Positions 8,779-17,927 of a stretch of 64,000 nt of DNA are shown here, piece by piece. The DNA comes from JAENVT01 sp963805445. GTDB lineage: Bacteria > Actinomycetota > Acidimicrobiia > Acidimicrobiales > Ilumatobacteraceae. Both the position numbers and the translations under genes were made by a program. Location: contig CAWDUI010000011.1 of the NCBI GenBank assembly GCA_963805445.1, forward strand, positions 1 to 64,000, in the 5' to 3' direction. The notes beneath the pieces were generated by a model that worked only from the letters and a program-made list of their open reading frames with translations, ran no database searches and was not told where the DNA came from. How positions within the stretch are numbered: position 1 is the first letter of the stretch; each line of letters opens with the position of its first letter.

Positions 8779-8827
8779 GAAGTGTGTCAATTCGATGCGC
8801 ACACCCCGCATCGACGTGACACAGTTC
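8779..8827. repeat. Palindromic element, copy 2
   Basis: Arms 8779-8798 and 8808-8827 pair imperfectly around a 9-nt loop, with the same architecture as copy 1. The left arms differ at one base and the right arms have diverged more. A REP-like mobile hairpin and a duplicated operator are both possible. Confidence 0.7.
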
Positions 8828-8876
8828 GCCCGGCCAAGGATGAGCGGGCGGTCTATCGGTGTTACATCGTTGCTGG

Positions 8877-9044
8877 TCAACGCCGATGAGCTCGACCCCA
8901 CGACAGGGCGATGCAGGCGACAATGAGGATCGAGATGATCGCGATGGTCAGTCCTCGGGTCCATGCCGCCACAAATACCCATATTCCAGATCGGCAAACG
9001 GAACGAATGGTTGGGCCGTCCTGGACGGTGAGTGCCCGAACCAT
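8877..9044 (-). CDS. Possible small membrane protein (weak)
   Basis: This is an ORF of 55 codons starting MVRALTVQDGPTIR. It has one hydrophobic stretch, LTIAIISILIVACIALSW, followed by a short basic tail. The gene-like signs are the membrane segment and the room for it: nothing else explains this stretch. There is no recognised family, and the longer in-frame start at 9116 cannot be excluded. It could be chance. Confidence 0.2.
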   Translation of the reverse strand: MVRALTVQDGPTIRSVCRSGIWVFVAAWTRGLTIAIISILIVACIALSWGRAHRR

Positions 9045-9283
9045 GCGGATCTTCGGGCGAACGCCGGTGACGATGCGTAAACGCCCGCTGAGTGGGTACA
9101 CCGACGACCGCAACACAACACATTCGCGCTATCCATGTGTGAAGGAACGGAGCCATGACCACTACTCGATCGGATGATCTCGATGGTCGGAAGACGCAAG
9201 CAGCTGGAACGCCAGGCGACAACGACGCGGACCGGAAGGACACGGACGCCACGCATCGCCTACAGCGCAGGTCGTAGCCCCTG

Positions 9284-9514
9284 GTGGACGATCACCGACC
9301 GTACGACCGCGTCGCGATCGATTGCCTCGGCGTGCCGTTCATCGACTCGTCCGGCCTTCAGCTCATCGTCTCGGAGGCGCTCGACAGGCAGCGATCGCGT
9401 GGTTCGCTGCGTCTACGCAACTGCACATTTCCGGTACGTCATCTCATCGACCTCACCGGTTTGATCGATCTCTTCGACGCGATTTGCGCCACGCTCGTTC
9501 GGCAACCGCCGTGA
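9284..9514 (+). CDS. STAS-domain (anti-sigma factor antagonist-like) fragment
   Basis: The 76-residue frame reads RVAIDCLGVPFIDSSGLQLI and ends VRHLIDLTGLIDLFD. This is the central strand, phosphorylatable-Ser loop (DSSG) and last helix of an STAS domain. The first 40 or so residues of a normal STAS protein are missing. A 41-codon ORF with a good AAGGAACGG site starts at 9154 in another frame, but its sequence is not STAS-like. Either the N-terminus was lost or a frameshift hides it. STAS proteins bind kinase anti-sigma factors; no partner gene is nearby. Confidence 0.5.
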   Translation: MDDHRPYDRVAIDCLGVPFIDSSGLQLIVSEALDRQRSRGSLRLRNCTFPVRHLIDLTGLIDLFDAICATLVRQPP

Positions 9515-9690
9515 TGCAGATCTTCGAAGATCAACGTTTCGTGGAGCGACTGGCTGGGAACGACTTTCGTCACCTCGGGAGCCCGCCCCTTTCACCCGTC
9601 CCCCGGGGCGGGCGACCGAGGTCCACTGTTCATCCCCTCGTATTCGCGAGCTGATACAACGATCGAGTCGTGGACCGAACTGCTGGTTGT

Positions 9691-10057
9691 GATGGTGAGT
9701 CGGCCTGTAAGCGGGATTCTGTGACGCTTTCACGCCGGTGACCATCCCTCTAGGCGGCCTACCCGAGAGGTAGCCGGCGAACCGGCTGGACGGGCAGCCC
9801 ATCCTCTCTGCTTGGCCTTGCTCCGAATGGGGTTTGCCAGCCGTACAGGTCGCCCTGCACGCTGGTGCGCTCTTACCGCACCGTTGCACCCTTACCTGTG
9901 ACCAGCGAACTGGCCCATCGGCGGTCTCTCTCTGTTGCACTGTCCGTCAGGTCGCCCCGACCTGGCTCGCGCCAGCATTCTGCCCTATGGAGTCCCGACT
10001 TTCCTCGACATGGTCACCGAAGTGCCATGCCGCGGTCACCCGGCCAACTCACCATCG
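9691..10057 (-). ncRNA. rnpB: RNase P RNA, bacterial type A
   Basis: Read on the minus strand, the 5' part contains GAGGAAAGTCGGGACTCC, the hallmark of the conserved CR-I core. The 3' part contains AGAATCCCGCTTACAGGCC, the conserved 3' core. The ends GATGGTGAGTTGGCC and GGCCGACTCACCATC pair to form the P1 helix and set the boundaries. The length of about 367 nt is normal. The RNA is the catalytic subunit that removes 5' leaders from pre-tRNAs. Many apparent ORFs cross this region on both strands; all are shadows. Confidence 0.97.
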
Positions 10058-10077
10058 GGCGACAGTGTACGAGCGCC

Positions 10078-11151
10078 TCAGCAACTCGGCTTCATGTACT
10101 CGTAGACGAACGAGTTGAGGCTCGGTGTCTCCAAGTTGATCTTCAGGCGCGTGCCGTTCTCGTCGCCCTTGCCGACGACGATCTGGATCGCACTGAGTGC
10201 CCCGAACTGGCCGGGGATCGCCGTGACGCTGGGGATCTCGGTCTGCGGCGGGGCCGGGGTCGACGCAGTGCCGCCCGCAGGGGTGGCGATGTCTTGCACC
10301 GTGGTGGTCGGTGCGATCGTCGTGGGCGGCGCCGCCGGCTCGGCATTGACCGCGTCGGCGAAGTTGACCAGCCCGCCCGGTCGGTCGGGATTGATCGTCA
10401 GCGCCAGCAGTGCTGCGTGCCGTCCCTCGCGGGCTCCGACGGACATCGCGTCGCGGCGCAGCGTCGGCTCGGAGAACAGCGCCACCAGCGCTTGGTACGT
10501 GGCCCCGGCCAGCGCCTCGAGGCCGTGGGCGAAGTTCAACACGTCGCGGCGCGGATCATCGCTGGGATCGACGGCCTTCGATGTCGGTGTGGCCTCGGCG
10601 CCCTTGGTGATGCGCGTGATGATCGGGTTGATGATCGCGTCGTCGATCTTCGGGTTGCCGCAGGTCCACGGGACACCACCGGCCTCGCTGGTCAAGTTCT
10701 CGAACAGCTTGGCGTGACCGACGTGGTCGTCCATGAACCGCTTGGCCACATCTTGCAGCTTCGGGTCGAGCAGGGCGCTGTTGCCGATGACCTGGCTGTA
10801 GACGTTGATCGCCGAGTGCTCGAGCGACGAGGCGGTGCGCAGCAGCGTGATGTTGTTGACCACGGCATCGGGCAGTTTGACGGTCGTCGGGACTGCCCCG
10901 ACTCGACCGATCTGGCCACGGACGTGCTCGCCGCAGGCACTGATGACTGCGGCGGTGGCGACGCTGAAGCCGCCGATGCGCAGCACGTCGCGGCGACCGA
11001 ACAGCGCTCGGCGGCCGTCGGTCGCGGCAGCGGGGGACTCGAACAGGCGGCTGTAGACGCGCTGCGCCGCTCGTGCGTCGCGATCGGCGGTGGCGCCCAG
11101 GGATCGCAGTTCGCGACGGAGCTCATCGTGGCTGTTGTCGTGACGGCTCAC
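10078..11151 (-). CDS. Tat-exported ferritin-like domain lipoprotein
   Basis: This 357-residue protein starts at GTG with a GGGTGAGG site. After about 48 residues comes a twin-arginine signal, GRRDVLRIGGFSVATAAVIS, ending in AC as a possible lipobox. The mature part is helical, with TASSLEHSAINVYSQVIG, FMDDHVGHAKLF and later LEALAGATYQALVALFSEP. The spacing of Glu and His fits a ferritin-like four-helix bundle. A Pro/Thr-rich linker and a small beta domain close the protein. It is co-transcribed with the next ferritin-like gene upstream, 4 nt away. The family role could be metal or peroxide handling outside the membrane. Di-iron ligands are plausible but not certain. Confidence 0.75.
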   Translation of the reverse strand: MSRHDNSHDELRRELRSLGATADRDARAAQRVYSRLFESPAAATDGRRALFGRRDVLRIGGFSVATAAVISACGEHVRGQIGRVGAVPTTVKLPDAVVNNITLLRTASSLEHSAINVYSQVIGNSALLDPKLQDVAKRFMDDHVGHAKLFENLTSEAGGVPWTCGNPKIDDAIINPIITRITKGAEATPTSKAVDPSDDPRRDVLNFAHGLEALAGATYQALVALFSEPTLRRDAMSVGAREGRHAALLALTINPDRPGGLVNFADAVNAEPAAPPTTIAPTTTVQDIATPAGGTASTPAPPQTEIPSVTAIPGQFGALSAIQIVVGKGDENGTRLKINLETPSLNSFVYEYMKPSC

Positions 11152-11155
11152 AGCC

Positions 11156-11812
11156 TCACCCTTCCGCCGGCGCCAGCGCGTCGGCCTCTTTGTCGACCAG
11201 CAGATCGTCGAGCCCGGTCTTGCCGTTGAGGTACGCCAGCACCGTGCCATGGCGAGCTTCGACGATCAGGATCGAGGCAATCAGCGACGCTCCATCGGTT
11301 CCCTGCAACATGCCGAGGATGTCAGTGTGGGTCGCCACCGCCGTGGATTCGAGGTTGTATGCAGCGTCGAGCACCTTCGACTTGTCGCCGGCGAAGGACG
11401 ACGACAGCGACTCGACGACCGGGTCGGGTGTCTGAGGAGCAAGGCGACCGAGGAGGGCCGAGAGCGACGCGGCATAGGCATCGTGCGATTCGCGGATCGT
11501 GGCGATCACTGCCCGCTGCTCGGCATCGAACCCGTTCGTGCCGAGGGCCACGTCGTAGAGGTCGCGAGCGGCCAACTCGACCGATCGGGCGAACCCGAGA
11601 AGCGTGACGTCGTCGGTGCTCGGGCGCTTCGGCGGCGCCGTGGTGGTGGTCGCCGGAGTGGTGTCGGATGTCGAACCGGTGGTCGTGGTCGCGCTGGCCC
11701 GACCCACGAGGAACGGTAGAAGCGAGACCGCAGCCCCACCCAACCCAATGCCCAGCAGCCGACGGCGCAAAGCACTGTCGGCCGGTACGGGCTCCGTCAC
11801 ATCGATGTCCAC
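11156..11812 (-). CDS. Tat-exported ferritin-like domain protein
   Basis: This 218-residue protein starts at GTG behind AAAGGA. The N-terminus ALRRRLLGIGLGGAAVSLLP is a Tat-type signal, followed by a Thr-rich linker. The mature domain has the four-helix pattern LGFARSVELAARDLYDVAL, IRESHDAYAASLSALLG and ILIVEARHGTVLAYL, a ferritin-like fold with Glu and His in the places used for metal. It is the first gene of a two-gene unit with a second, larger ferritin-like lipoprotein. Export as folded proteins fits cofactor-containing partners. No enzyme activity is assigned. Confidence 0.7.
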   Translation of the reverse strand: MDIDVTEPVPADSALRRRLLGIGLGGAAVSLLPFLVGRASATTTTGSTSDTTPATTTTAPPKRPSTDDVTLLGFARSVELAARDLYDVALGTNGFDAEQRAVIATIRESHDAYAASLSALLGRLAPQTPDPVVESLSSSFAGDKSKVLDAAYNLESTAVATHTDILGMLQGTDGASLIASILIVEARHGTVLAYLNGKTGLDDLLVDKEADALAPAEG

Positions 11813-11874
11813 GAGGAAATCCTTTCGAGATACTCACCCGCCAGCCTTCCTTGCCGAGGGTGAGCGGAGCAATT

Positions 11875-13323
11875 CTAGAAGTCGAGAGCGGACAGGTCTG
11901 GTATCCATGTGCGGGCCCGCTCGATCGCGCGCGGCCCATTGTTGGCGGTCGAGCGGGGCGGTCGGCTGGACGACGGCGTGCGGGTGCCATGCCGCAGCGA
12001 TGTCGTCGAACGAGCCCCAGACCCCGACGGCCAGGCCGGCGAGGTAGGCCGCACCGATCGTGGTCGCCTCGGTCTGCGGCGACACCTCGATGGCCCGACC
12101 CGTCGCATTGGCCAACGCCTGGACGAACGTGGGGTTCTGGCTCATGCCGCCATCGACGCGAATGGCGCCGATCGAATCACCGAAGTCGGCCTCGGCGGCC
12201 TCGAGCAGGTCGGCACCGCGATGGGCGATGCCTTCGAGCACGGCGCGCACCAACTGTGGCCGACCGGATCCGCGGGTCAGGCCGAGCAACGTGCCCCGGG
12301 CGCCGTAATCCCAATGCGGCGTGCCGAGGCCCATCAGCGCCGGGACGTACACCACGCCGTCGGTGTGCTCGCATTGCGCGGCAACATCATGGCTGTGCGC
12401 TGCGGTGTCGATCATACCGAGGTCGTCGCGCAGCCATTCGACGTTGGTGCCCGCCGACAACATGATCGCCTCGGCACCCCACGTGCGCTGCCCGGCGCGG
12501 CTCCAGGCGACGATCGGGAACGTGCCGTGGTCACTTCGACGGGCCGACAGCGGCGCGGTCGGCCCCGTGCACACATCGAGCATCCCACCCGTTCCGAACG
12601 TGATCTTGGCCAGGCCGGGCCGCACGCAGCCCTGGCCGACGAGGCTGGCCTGTTGGTCGCCGACAAGCGCCGCGAGCGGCGGCTCGCCGGGCAGCGCGCT
12701 GGCCTGCGCCGAACACGCCGGTCGAGTCGACGAGCGCCGGCAGCATCGCCATCGGCACCCCGAGCGCGGTACAGGCCTCGGTCGACCACCGCGTCGTGTC
12801 GGCGGTGAGCAAGCCGGTGACCGCCGCGTTCGACGGGTCGGTCACGTGGACCGAACCGCCGCGACAGCACCCACGCGACCCACGTGTCGACCGTGCCGAA
12901 GCACAGGTCGCGATCGCGGGCCCCGGGGATGTTGTTGAGCAGCCAGGCGACCTTGGTGGCCGACTGGTTCGGCGCAAGCGCCAGCCCGTGCTCGGCCTTG
13001 GCCGTGATGCAGTCGAACACCGTGCGCAGGTCCTGCCATCCGAGGCCCGGGCCGATCGGCTCGCCGGTCGTGCGGTCCCACACCAACGTCGAAGCTCGCT
13101 GGTTGCTGATGCCGACGGCCGCAACCGGGCCGGCGGCAGCGAGCGATCTCGTGGCGACATCGAGCACGGCGTCGGCCATCGCCCGCCGCGTCGAACTCGA
13201 CGAGGCCGGGGAACGGCGACGCGGCGGGAACGCGCGGTGCTCGAGCGCGTGGACGGCTCCGGCGCCGTCGACCACGGCGGCGCGCAGCCCGGACGTACCG
13301 ACGTCGACGACGAGCACGCTCAT
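11875..13323 (-). CDS. FGGY-family carbohydrate kinase, glycerol kinase-like, frameshifted
   Basis: The product starts MSVLVVDVGTSGLRAAVVDG, the first ATP-binding strand of the FGGY fold. It continues with AVGISNQRASTLVWD, GPGLGWQDLRTVFD, VDTWVAWVLS, ITFGTGGMLDVC, GLGTPHWDYGARG, the second FGGY signature region RVDGGMSQNPTFVQALA, and TTIGAAYLAGLAVG. Four or more frame changes (near 12860, 12650, 12560 and 11940) are needed. The last gives the natural end DLSALDF. Its place downstream of glpD points to glycerol. The active-site text is less canonical than the second kinase at 53576, so another polyol is possible. The start ATG overlaps the stop of the preceding gene. Confidence 0.75.
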
Positions 13324-13733
13324 GACGACCTTCTCGTCGATGAGGGGTAGAACCCGCGGCGTTGCAGCGCGCTGCCCAGGCCGCCGCCGATCAGGCCGGC
13401 GACGGCGACCGCCGTGAGGTTGAACAGGGCAGCCAGCCAGCGGACGTCGTTGCCGCGGATCGCACGCAGGATGATGAAGACCGCCTGGGCGCCGACGTAG
13501 GTGCCAACCGCGCAGACGATCCCGTGCATCAGCGGCAGCTGCAGTTGCTGTACCCATGCGGCGACTCCGGCGCCGAGCACGAAGCCGATCAATGCCGCGA
13601 GGCTGAGCAACGATGCAGCGCCGGTGCTGCCGTCGCCGTCGGCGACGATGCGAGCGGCGATGGAGAACGGGACGGCGAAGACCAGCGCGACGCTGCCCCC
13701 GGCGCGCAGGGCGTTCCAGTCGAGCGTGTTCAT
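13320..13733 (-). CDS. Four-helix membrane protein in the glycerol operon
   Basis: This 137-residue protein begins MNTLDWNALRAGGSVALVF. It has four clear hydrophobic segments: VALVFAVPFSIAARIV, LLSLAALIGFVLGAGVAAW, IVCAVGTYVGAQAVFIIL and LTAVAVAGLIGGGLGSAL. It overlaps both neighbours by 4 nt, so translation is probably coupled to the AGPS-like and kinase genes. I recognise no family. A membrane partner for the flavoproteins is possible, and nothing in the sequence shows transport. Confidence 0.65.
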   Translation of the reverse strand: MNTLDWNALRAGGSVALVFAVPFSIAARIVADGDGSTGAASLLSLAALIGFVLGAGVAAWVQQLQLPLMHGIVCAVGTYVGAQAVFIILRAIRGNDVRWLAALFNLTAVAVAGLIGGGLGSALQRRGFYPSSTRRSS

Positions 13734-15205
13734 GGCCAGGCGACCGCGCCGAACGGCGACGACAGACCGAGCTTGCCCGGGTTGAGGATGCCGAGCGGGT
13801 CGAGCGCGTCCTTGATCGCTGCAGCACGGCGAGCGCCGAGCCGAGCGCCTCGGCCATGAACCGCGCGCGGTTGAGCCCGACGCCGTGGTGGTGCGAGAGG
13901 TTGCCGCCGGCGGCCAGCACGGCTCGCTGGCCGGCGTCCCACAGCGCCACGTAGGTCGACTCGATCTGCTCGGGCGGGGGGGTGGCCGCGAACGTGAAGT
14001 ACAGGCACGCCCCGTCGAGGTAGCTGTGCGAGAGGTGGCAGCTGGCGGCGCGGGCGTGGGGCACGGCCAGCAGCGCCGCGCGTGCGTCGGCGAAGATGCG
14101 CGGCCAGCTGCGACCACGGCGCGGCGATCTCCATCGTGTCGACGACGAAGCCCTTGCGCGTCAGGGCCTGCAGCGCGCTGGTGTCGTTGCGGTGGTGCAG
14201 CCAGTTCTCGACGAGGTCGGCGCGACGCGAGTGTTGCCGCGGCGCACTCGTCGTCGACGACGCCGATCGTCGCCTCGACCAGACCGAGGTCGCCCTCGTC
14301 GAGCACCAGCAGCACGCACTGCGTGCCGTCGCCGCCATGACCGCGCTGCGACTCGACCGCGTCGTACAGGCGCAGCACCGCCGGCGTCGCGCCGCGGCGC
14401 AGGATCAGCCGGCAGGCCTCGATCCCGGTCTCGAAGTCGTCGAACGCGTACGCGGCACGGCGCTCGTGCGGGGGTACCGGATGGGCGCGCAGCCAGACCC
14501 GGGTGATGACGCCGAGCGTGCCCTCGCTGCCGAGGAAGAGCTGGGTGAGATCGGGACCGATCGCCGCCGCCGGGCCGTGCCCGGTGCGCACGATCGAGCC
14601 ATCGGCCAGCACGACCTCGAGGCCGATCGACCATGTCTTCGATCTTGCCGTAGCGGGTGCTGTACTGGCCGGCGCCGCGGCAGGCCACCCAGCCGCCGAC
14701 GGTGGCGATGTCGAAGCTCTGCGGGAAGTGGCCGACGTCACGCCATCGCTGGCGCAACTCGGTCCTCGAGGTCGGGCCCGAACGTGCCGGCCAGCACCTC
14801 GACGATGCCGGACGTGGCGTCGATGTCGACGATCCCCTGCATCGCGGTGATGTCGAGGACGACGCCGCCGAACACCGGCACCGACGCGCCCGACACGCCG
14901 CTGCGACCGCCGGCGGCCGTGACCGGCACGCCGTCGGCAGCGCACGCGGACGAGCACCGCGGCGACCTGCTCGGTGGTGGTCGGCCTGCAGACCGCAGCG
15001 GCGCGCTGGGCACCTGCCGGCGAGCGCCCAGTGCATGGCCAGCGGCCACCAGTCGCGGCTGGCCTCGGCGGTCGCCGTGGTCGTCGGTGAGGGTCTCGCA
15101 GATCGCCTGCGAGCCGCTCGAGCAGTGCTCGCTCGGTTGAGCGTCGGGCCGGTGAAGTCGTGATGCGGTCCCGGTCAGCTCGATCGGCGCCGTCGGCTCC
15201 GTCAC
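13730..15205 (-). CDS. FAD-binding oxidase, alkyl-DHAP synthase (AGPS)-like, frameshifted
   Basis: The protein starts at a GTG that overlaps the glpD stop (GTGA). Readable blocks include the FAD-site stretch QYSTRYGKIEDM, GLEVVLADGSIVRTG, DLTQLFLGSEGTLGVITRVW, ETGIEACRLILRRGATPAVL, FVVDTMEIAAPW, SHSYLDGACLYFTFA, AGGNLSHHHGVGLNRARFM and the end DPLGILNPGKLGL. The HHHGVG segment with its His run is typical of alkyldihydroxyacetonephosphate synthase. At least five frame changes are present. AGPS enzymes make ether-lipid precursors from acyl-DHAP; many bacterial relatives are uncharacterised 2-hydroxyacid oxidases. Co-occurrence with glpD is also seen in mycobacteria (Rv2249c/Rv2251 region). Confidence 0.75.
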
Positions 15206-16859
15206 CGATTGACTCCGAGCAGGTCGGCCTCCGACGTCTGGCCCGCCGCCTGTTCCGCGGCGCACGAGGTGCGGAACTCGGCGACCTGACGCTCGACTCT
15301 CGGCGTCGTCCCAGCCCAGGTCTGCGGCGATCAGGCCGGCGACGGCTGCGGCGGCCTGCGACCGTTGCGGGTCGGTCGAACAGGCGGGCCCGGGTGCGGC
15401 GTGACAGCACGTCGTCGAGCGTGACCGCCATCTCGCGGCGCGCCGCGTACACGGCCTCGGCCTTGGGTAGGGCAGCCCGGGCACCAAGCGGTTCGCCCAG
15501 CTCGAGGATCGGCAGCGACCAGCGCCTCGACCTCGCCGGCCGCGTGCCGTAGCGGTTGGCGAGGTGTGCCGCAGGCCGTCGGCCGGCTGGCGGTAGCCGT
15601 CGGCACCGAGCAGCGGCAGCCGCTTGGTCGTCGACTTGCGGCGCACGCCCGAGCACCTCGCAGACCTCGTCGACGGTGTCTTCGGCCATCTCCCGGTAGG
15701 TCGTCAGCTTGCCGCCGGTGACCGTGATCAGGTTGCTGGTGCTGCGGTGACCTTGTGCCGGCGGGAGAGGTCGGCAGTGCGGCCCGACGACGCGCTCTTG
15801 ACCAGCGGTCGCAGGCCGGCCCAGACCCCGGTGATGTCGGCCGCGGTGACACCGGTCGTGATCGACGCGTTGAGCGCTCGCAGCACGTAGTCGATGTCGT
15901 CCTTCGTGCACTGCGGGTCGTCGAGCGGGCCGTCGTAGTCGGTGTCGGTCGTGCCGACGTAGGTGTGCTCGAACGTGCCGTCGGCGCGGCGCCCCACGGC
16001 ACGACGAACAGGCTGCGCTTGTCCTTCGGCACCGGGATGACGACGGCGATGTCGTTGCGGACCTTCTCCCACGGGACGGTGATGTGCACGCCCTTGGCCG
16101 GGCGGATCGAGTCGGGGTCGGCGCCTTCGTCGAGCGCGCGCACCTCGTCGGCCCACACGCCGGCGGCGTTGACGACCACCTTGGCGCGCACCGTGATCAG
16201 CCGCCCGTCGGCGTCGACGACCGCACCCGTGGCCCGCCCGTCGGCGTCCTTGGTCAGTCGACGACGCGGCAGCGGTTGACGACCGCTGCGCCGTGGTCGG
16301 CCGCGGTGCGGGCGACGGTGAGGCACAGCCGGGCGTCGTCGGCGGTGGCGTCGTAGTAGAGGTACGCCGACGCCAGGCGCTCTTTCGGCATCGTCGGCAG
16401 GTGGGCGAACGCGGCGTCCTTCTTCAGCCGGCGGTGGAACTTGCCGATCCGCCACCCGCCGGTGAGGTCGTACATCCACATCGCCGAGCCGAGCGCCCGG
16501 GCGATCTTGCGCGAGACGACGCCGTCCTTGGTGAGGATCGGGATCATGAACGGCAGCACCTTGACGAGATGCGGTGCGTTCTTGCGCAGCCGCTGGCGCT
16601 CGCGCAGCGCCTCGTAGACCAGGCGGACCTCGCCCTGCTGCAGGTAGCGCAGGCCGCCGTGGACCAGCTTCGAGCTCTTCGACGACGTGCCCGAGGCGAA
16701 GTCGTCGCGCTCGACCAGCGCGGTGCGCAGGCCACGCGATGCGGCGTCGAGCGCGACGCCGACGCCGGTGATGCCGCCGCCGATGACCAGCACGTCGAAC
16801 GACTCGCTCTCCAGCCGTCCGAGCATGTCGGCACGTCGAAAGGGTGTGGCAGGAGGCAT
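15202..16859 (-). CDS. glpD: Glycerol-3-phosphate dehydrogenase, FAD-dependent, frameshifted
   Basis: The N-terminus carries the dinucleotide motif DVLVIGGGITGVGVALDAAS, then LVERDDFASGTSSKSSKLVH and GGLRYLQQGEVRLV, all diagnostic of GlpD. Later blocks are VVVNAAGVWADEVRAL, RPAKGVHITVPW, YVGTTDTDYDG, ITGVWAGLRPLVK and VTGGKLTTYREMAEDTVDEV. The frame breaks near 16260, 15985, 15735 and several times after 15660. The end reads ADLLGVNR. GlpD oxidises sn-glycerol 3-phosphate to dihydroxyacetone phosphate and passes electrons to the quinone pool at the membrane. It leads an operon with the AGPS-like oxidase, a membrane protein and a glycerol kinase-like gene. The roughly 100-nt gap to fur holds divergent promoters. 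Confidence 0.88.
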
Positions 16860-16911
16860 CGGCGATCATCCTAGAGACTGGTGAGACTCGCCTTGCGGGC
16901 CAAGAGGCCTT

Positions 16912-16951
16912 ATTTGCAGAGTTGTGAATCAGCAAATCGATGCAATAGAGT
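16912..16951 (+). promoter_or_regulatory. Putative fur promoter with inverted repeat
   Basis: TTGTGA (16922-16927) and TAGAGT (16946-16951) are separated by 18 nt and lie just before the fur ATG, so the transcript could be almost leaderless. ATTTGC (16912-16917) and GCAAAT (16932-16937) form an inverted repeat over the -35 region, a possible autoregulatory site. It does not match the classical Fur box. Confidence 0.35.
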
Positions 16952-16958
16952 CGGTCGC

Positions 16959-17411
16959 ATGCGCAGCCCGCCCGAGCTCACCGAGGCGTTCCGCCAGCAG
17001 AGGTCTGAAGGTCACGCCGCAGCGTCAACTGCTGTTCCGGCTGCTCCACGGCAACACCGTGCCACCCGACGGCCGAGGCGCTGTTCGCGCGGGCCAGCGA
17101 GCTGATGCCGGGGATCTCGCTGCGAACCGTCTACCAGACGCTCAACGACCTCGCCGCATGGGCGAGCTGCAGACTGGTGTCGGTCGGCACCGGGCCGCCC
17201 GCTTCGATCCCAACGTCGACGATCACCATCACGCGTCTGTGCACCGGTGCGGCGAGGTGGCCGACGTCTACGTCCAGACCTCGCCGCGCCTCGCAGATCG
17301 AGGGCCTCGACGGCTTCCAGCCCGATCTCGGCGCGGCTCGTGTTCTCCGGCACGTGCCGGCGCTGCGCCGCCGCCTCAGCCCAATCAGTCACCCCAACAC
17401 CCACCAGGTGA
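16959..17411 (+). CDS. Fur/PerR-family metalloregulator, frameshifted
   Basis: The start MRSPPELTEAFRQQ shifts at once into GLKVTPQRQLLFRLLHGN, the Fur winged-helix opening. LMPGISLRTVYQTLNDLA, the DNA-recognition helix, then appears in a third frame. The sensor domain shows FDPNVDDHHHA and CTG-CGEVADV, then the C-terminal ISARLVFSGTCRRC with a second CxxC, so a structural zinc site is present. About five frame changes lie in 450 nt. Fur-family proteins sense iron, zinc or peroxide. The rubrerythrin start is 17 nt downstream of the stop, so a PerR-like peroxide role is the best guess. This is inferred from context, not from key residues. Confidence 0.75.
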
Positions 17412-17427
17412 ACAAGGAGCAAGCAAC

Positions 17428-17845
17428 ATGAGCCTCGAAGGCACCAAGACCCACGAGAACCTGAAGGAGGCGTTCGCCGGCGAGAGCCAGGCCAACCGCC
17501 GCTACCTGTGGTTCGCCCAGAAGGCCGACGTCGAGGGCTACCCCGACACCTCGGCGCTGTTCCGTTCGGTCGCCGAAGGCGAGACCGGTCATGCGCACGG
17601 CCACCTCGAGTACCTCGCCCAAGTCGGCGACCCGGCGACCGGCGAGCCGATCGGTGACACCGAGGACAACTTGAAGTCGGCCATCGCCGGCGAGACCTAC
17701 GAGTACACCCAGATGTACCCGGGCTTCGCCAAGACCGCCCGCGACGAAGGCTTCGACCGAAGTCGCCGACTGGTTCGAGACGCTCGCCCGTGCCGAGAAG
17801 AGCCACGCCGGTCGGTTCCAGCAGGGCCTCGACAGCCTCGGTTGA
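17428..17845 (+). CDS. Rubrerythrin (without rubredoxin domain), one frameshift
   Basis: The product starts MSLEGTKTHENLKEAFAGES after an AAGGAGC site. It has the di-iron ligands in FAGESQANRRYLW, EGETGHAHGHL, AGETYEYTQMYP and, after a shift near 17757, ARAEKSHAGRF. At about 139 residues it is the four-helix di-iron part only. The C-terminal rubredoxin domain of classical rubrerythrin is missing, so electrons must come from another protein. Rubrerythrins reduce hydrogen peroxide to water. The Fe-S protein and DUF3501 downstream are the obvious candidate partners. A strong hairpin follows the stop. Confidence 0.92.
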
Positions 17846-17856
17846 ACGACGGTGAG

Positions 17857-17893
17857 GGGTGCTGGCGGGCACTACGCATGCCCCTCAGCACCC
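17857..17893 (+). terminator. Strong two-step hairpin between rubrerythrin and Fe-S genes
   Basis: GGGTGCTG (17857-17864) pairs with CAGCACCC (17886-17893), and inside it GGGC (17867-17870) pairs with GCCC (17880-17883). The two helices are separated by a small internal loop. There is no T-run. It may terminate part of the transcription or protect the rubrerythrin mRNA 3' end, lowering expression of the downstream genes. Confidence 0.6.
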
Positions 17894-17927
17894 ACTGCTC
17901 GCACCAGTGTTCGATCGTCGCCTCCAC

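Noticed and set aside
9413..9940. 175-codon minus-strand frame over the RNase P region
   Set aside because: It lies on the structural RNA and has no protein features; the RNA core motifs explain the sequence.
13320..15911. 863-codon open frame on the minus strand
   Set aside because: A chimera that runs through shifted parts of glpD and the AGPS-like gene and ends in the real 4-TM protein. Only the last 137 codons are a gene in this frame.
16912..16937. Classical Fur box upstream of fur
   Set aside because: The inverted repeat has 6-bp arms with a 14-nt gap and does not match the known 7-1-7 Fur pattern; kept only as a weak regulatory site.
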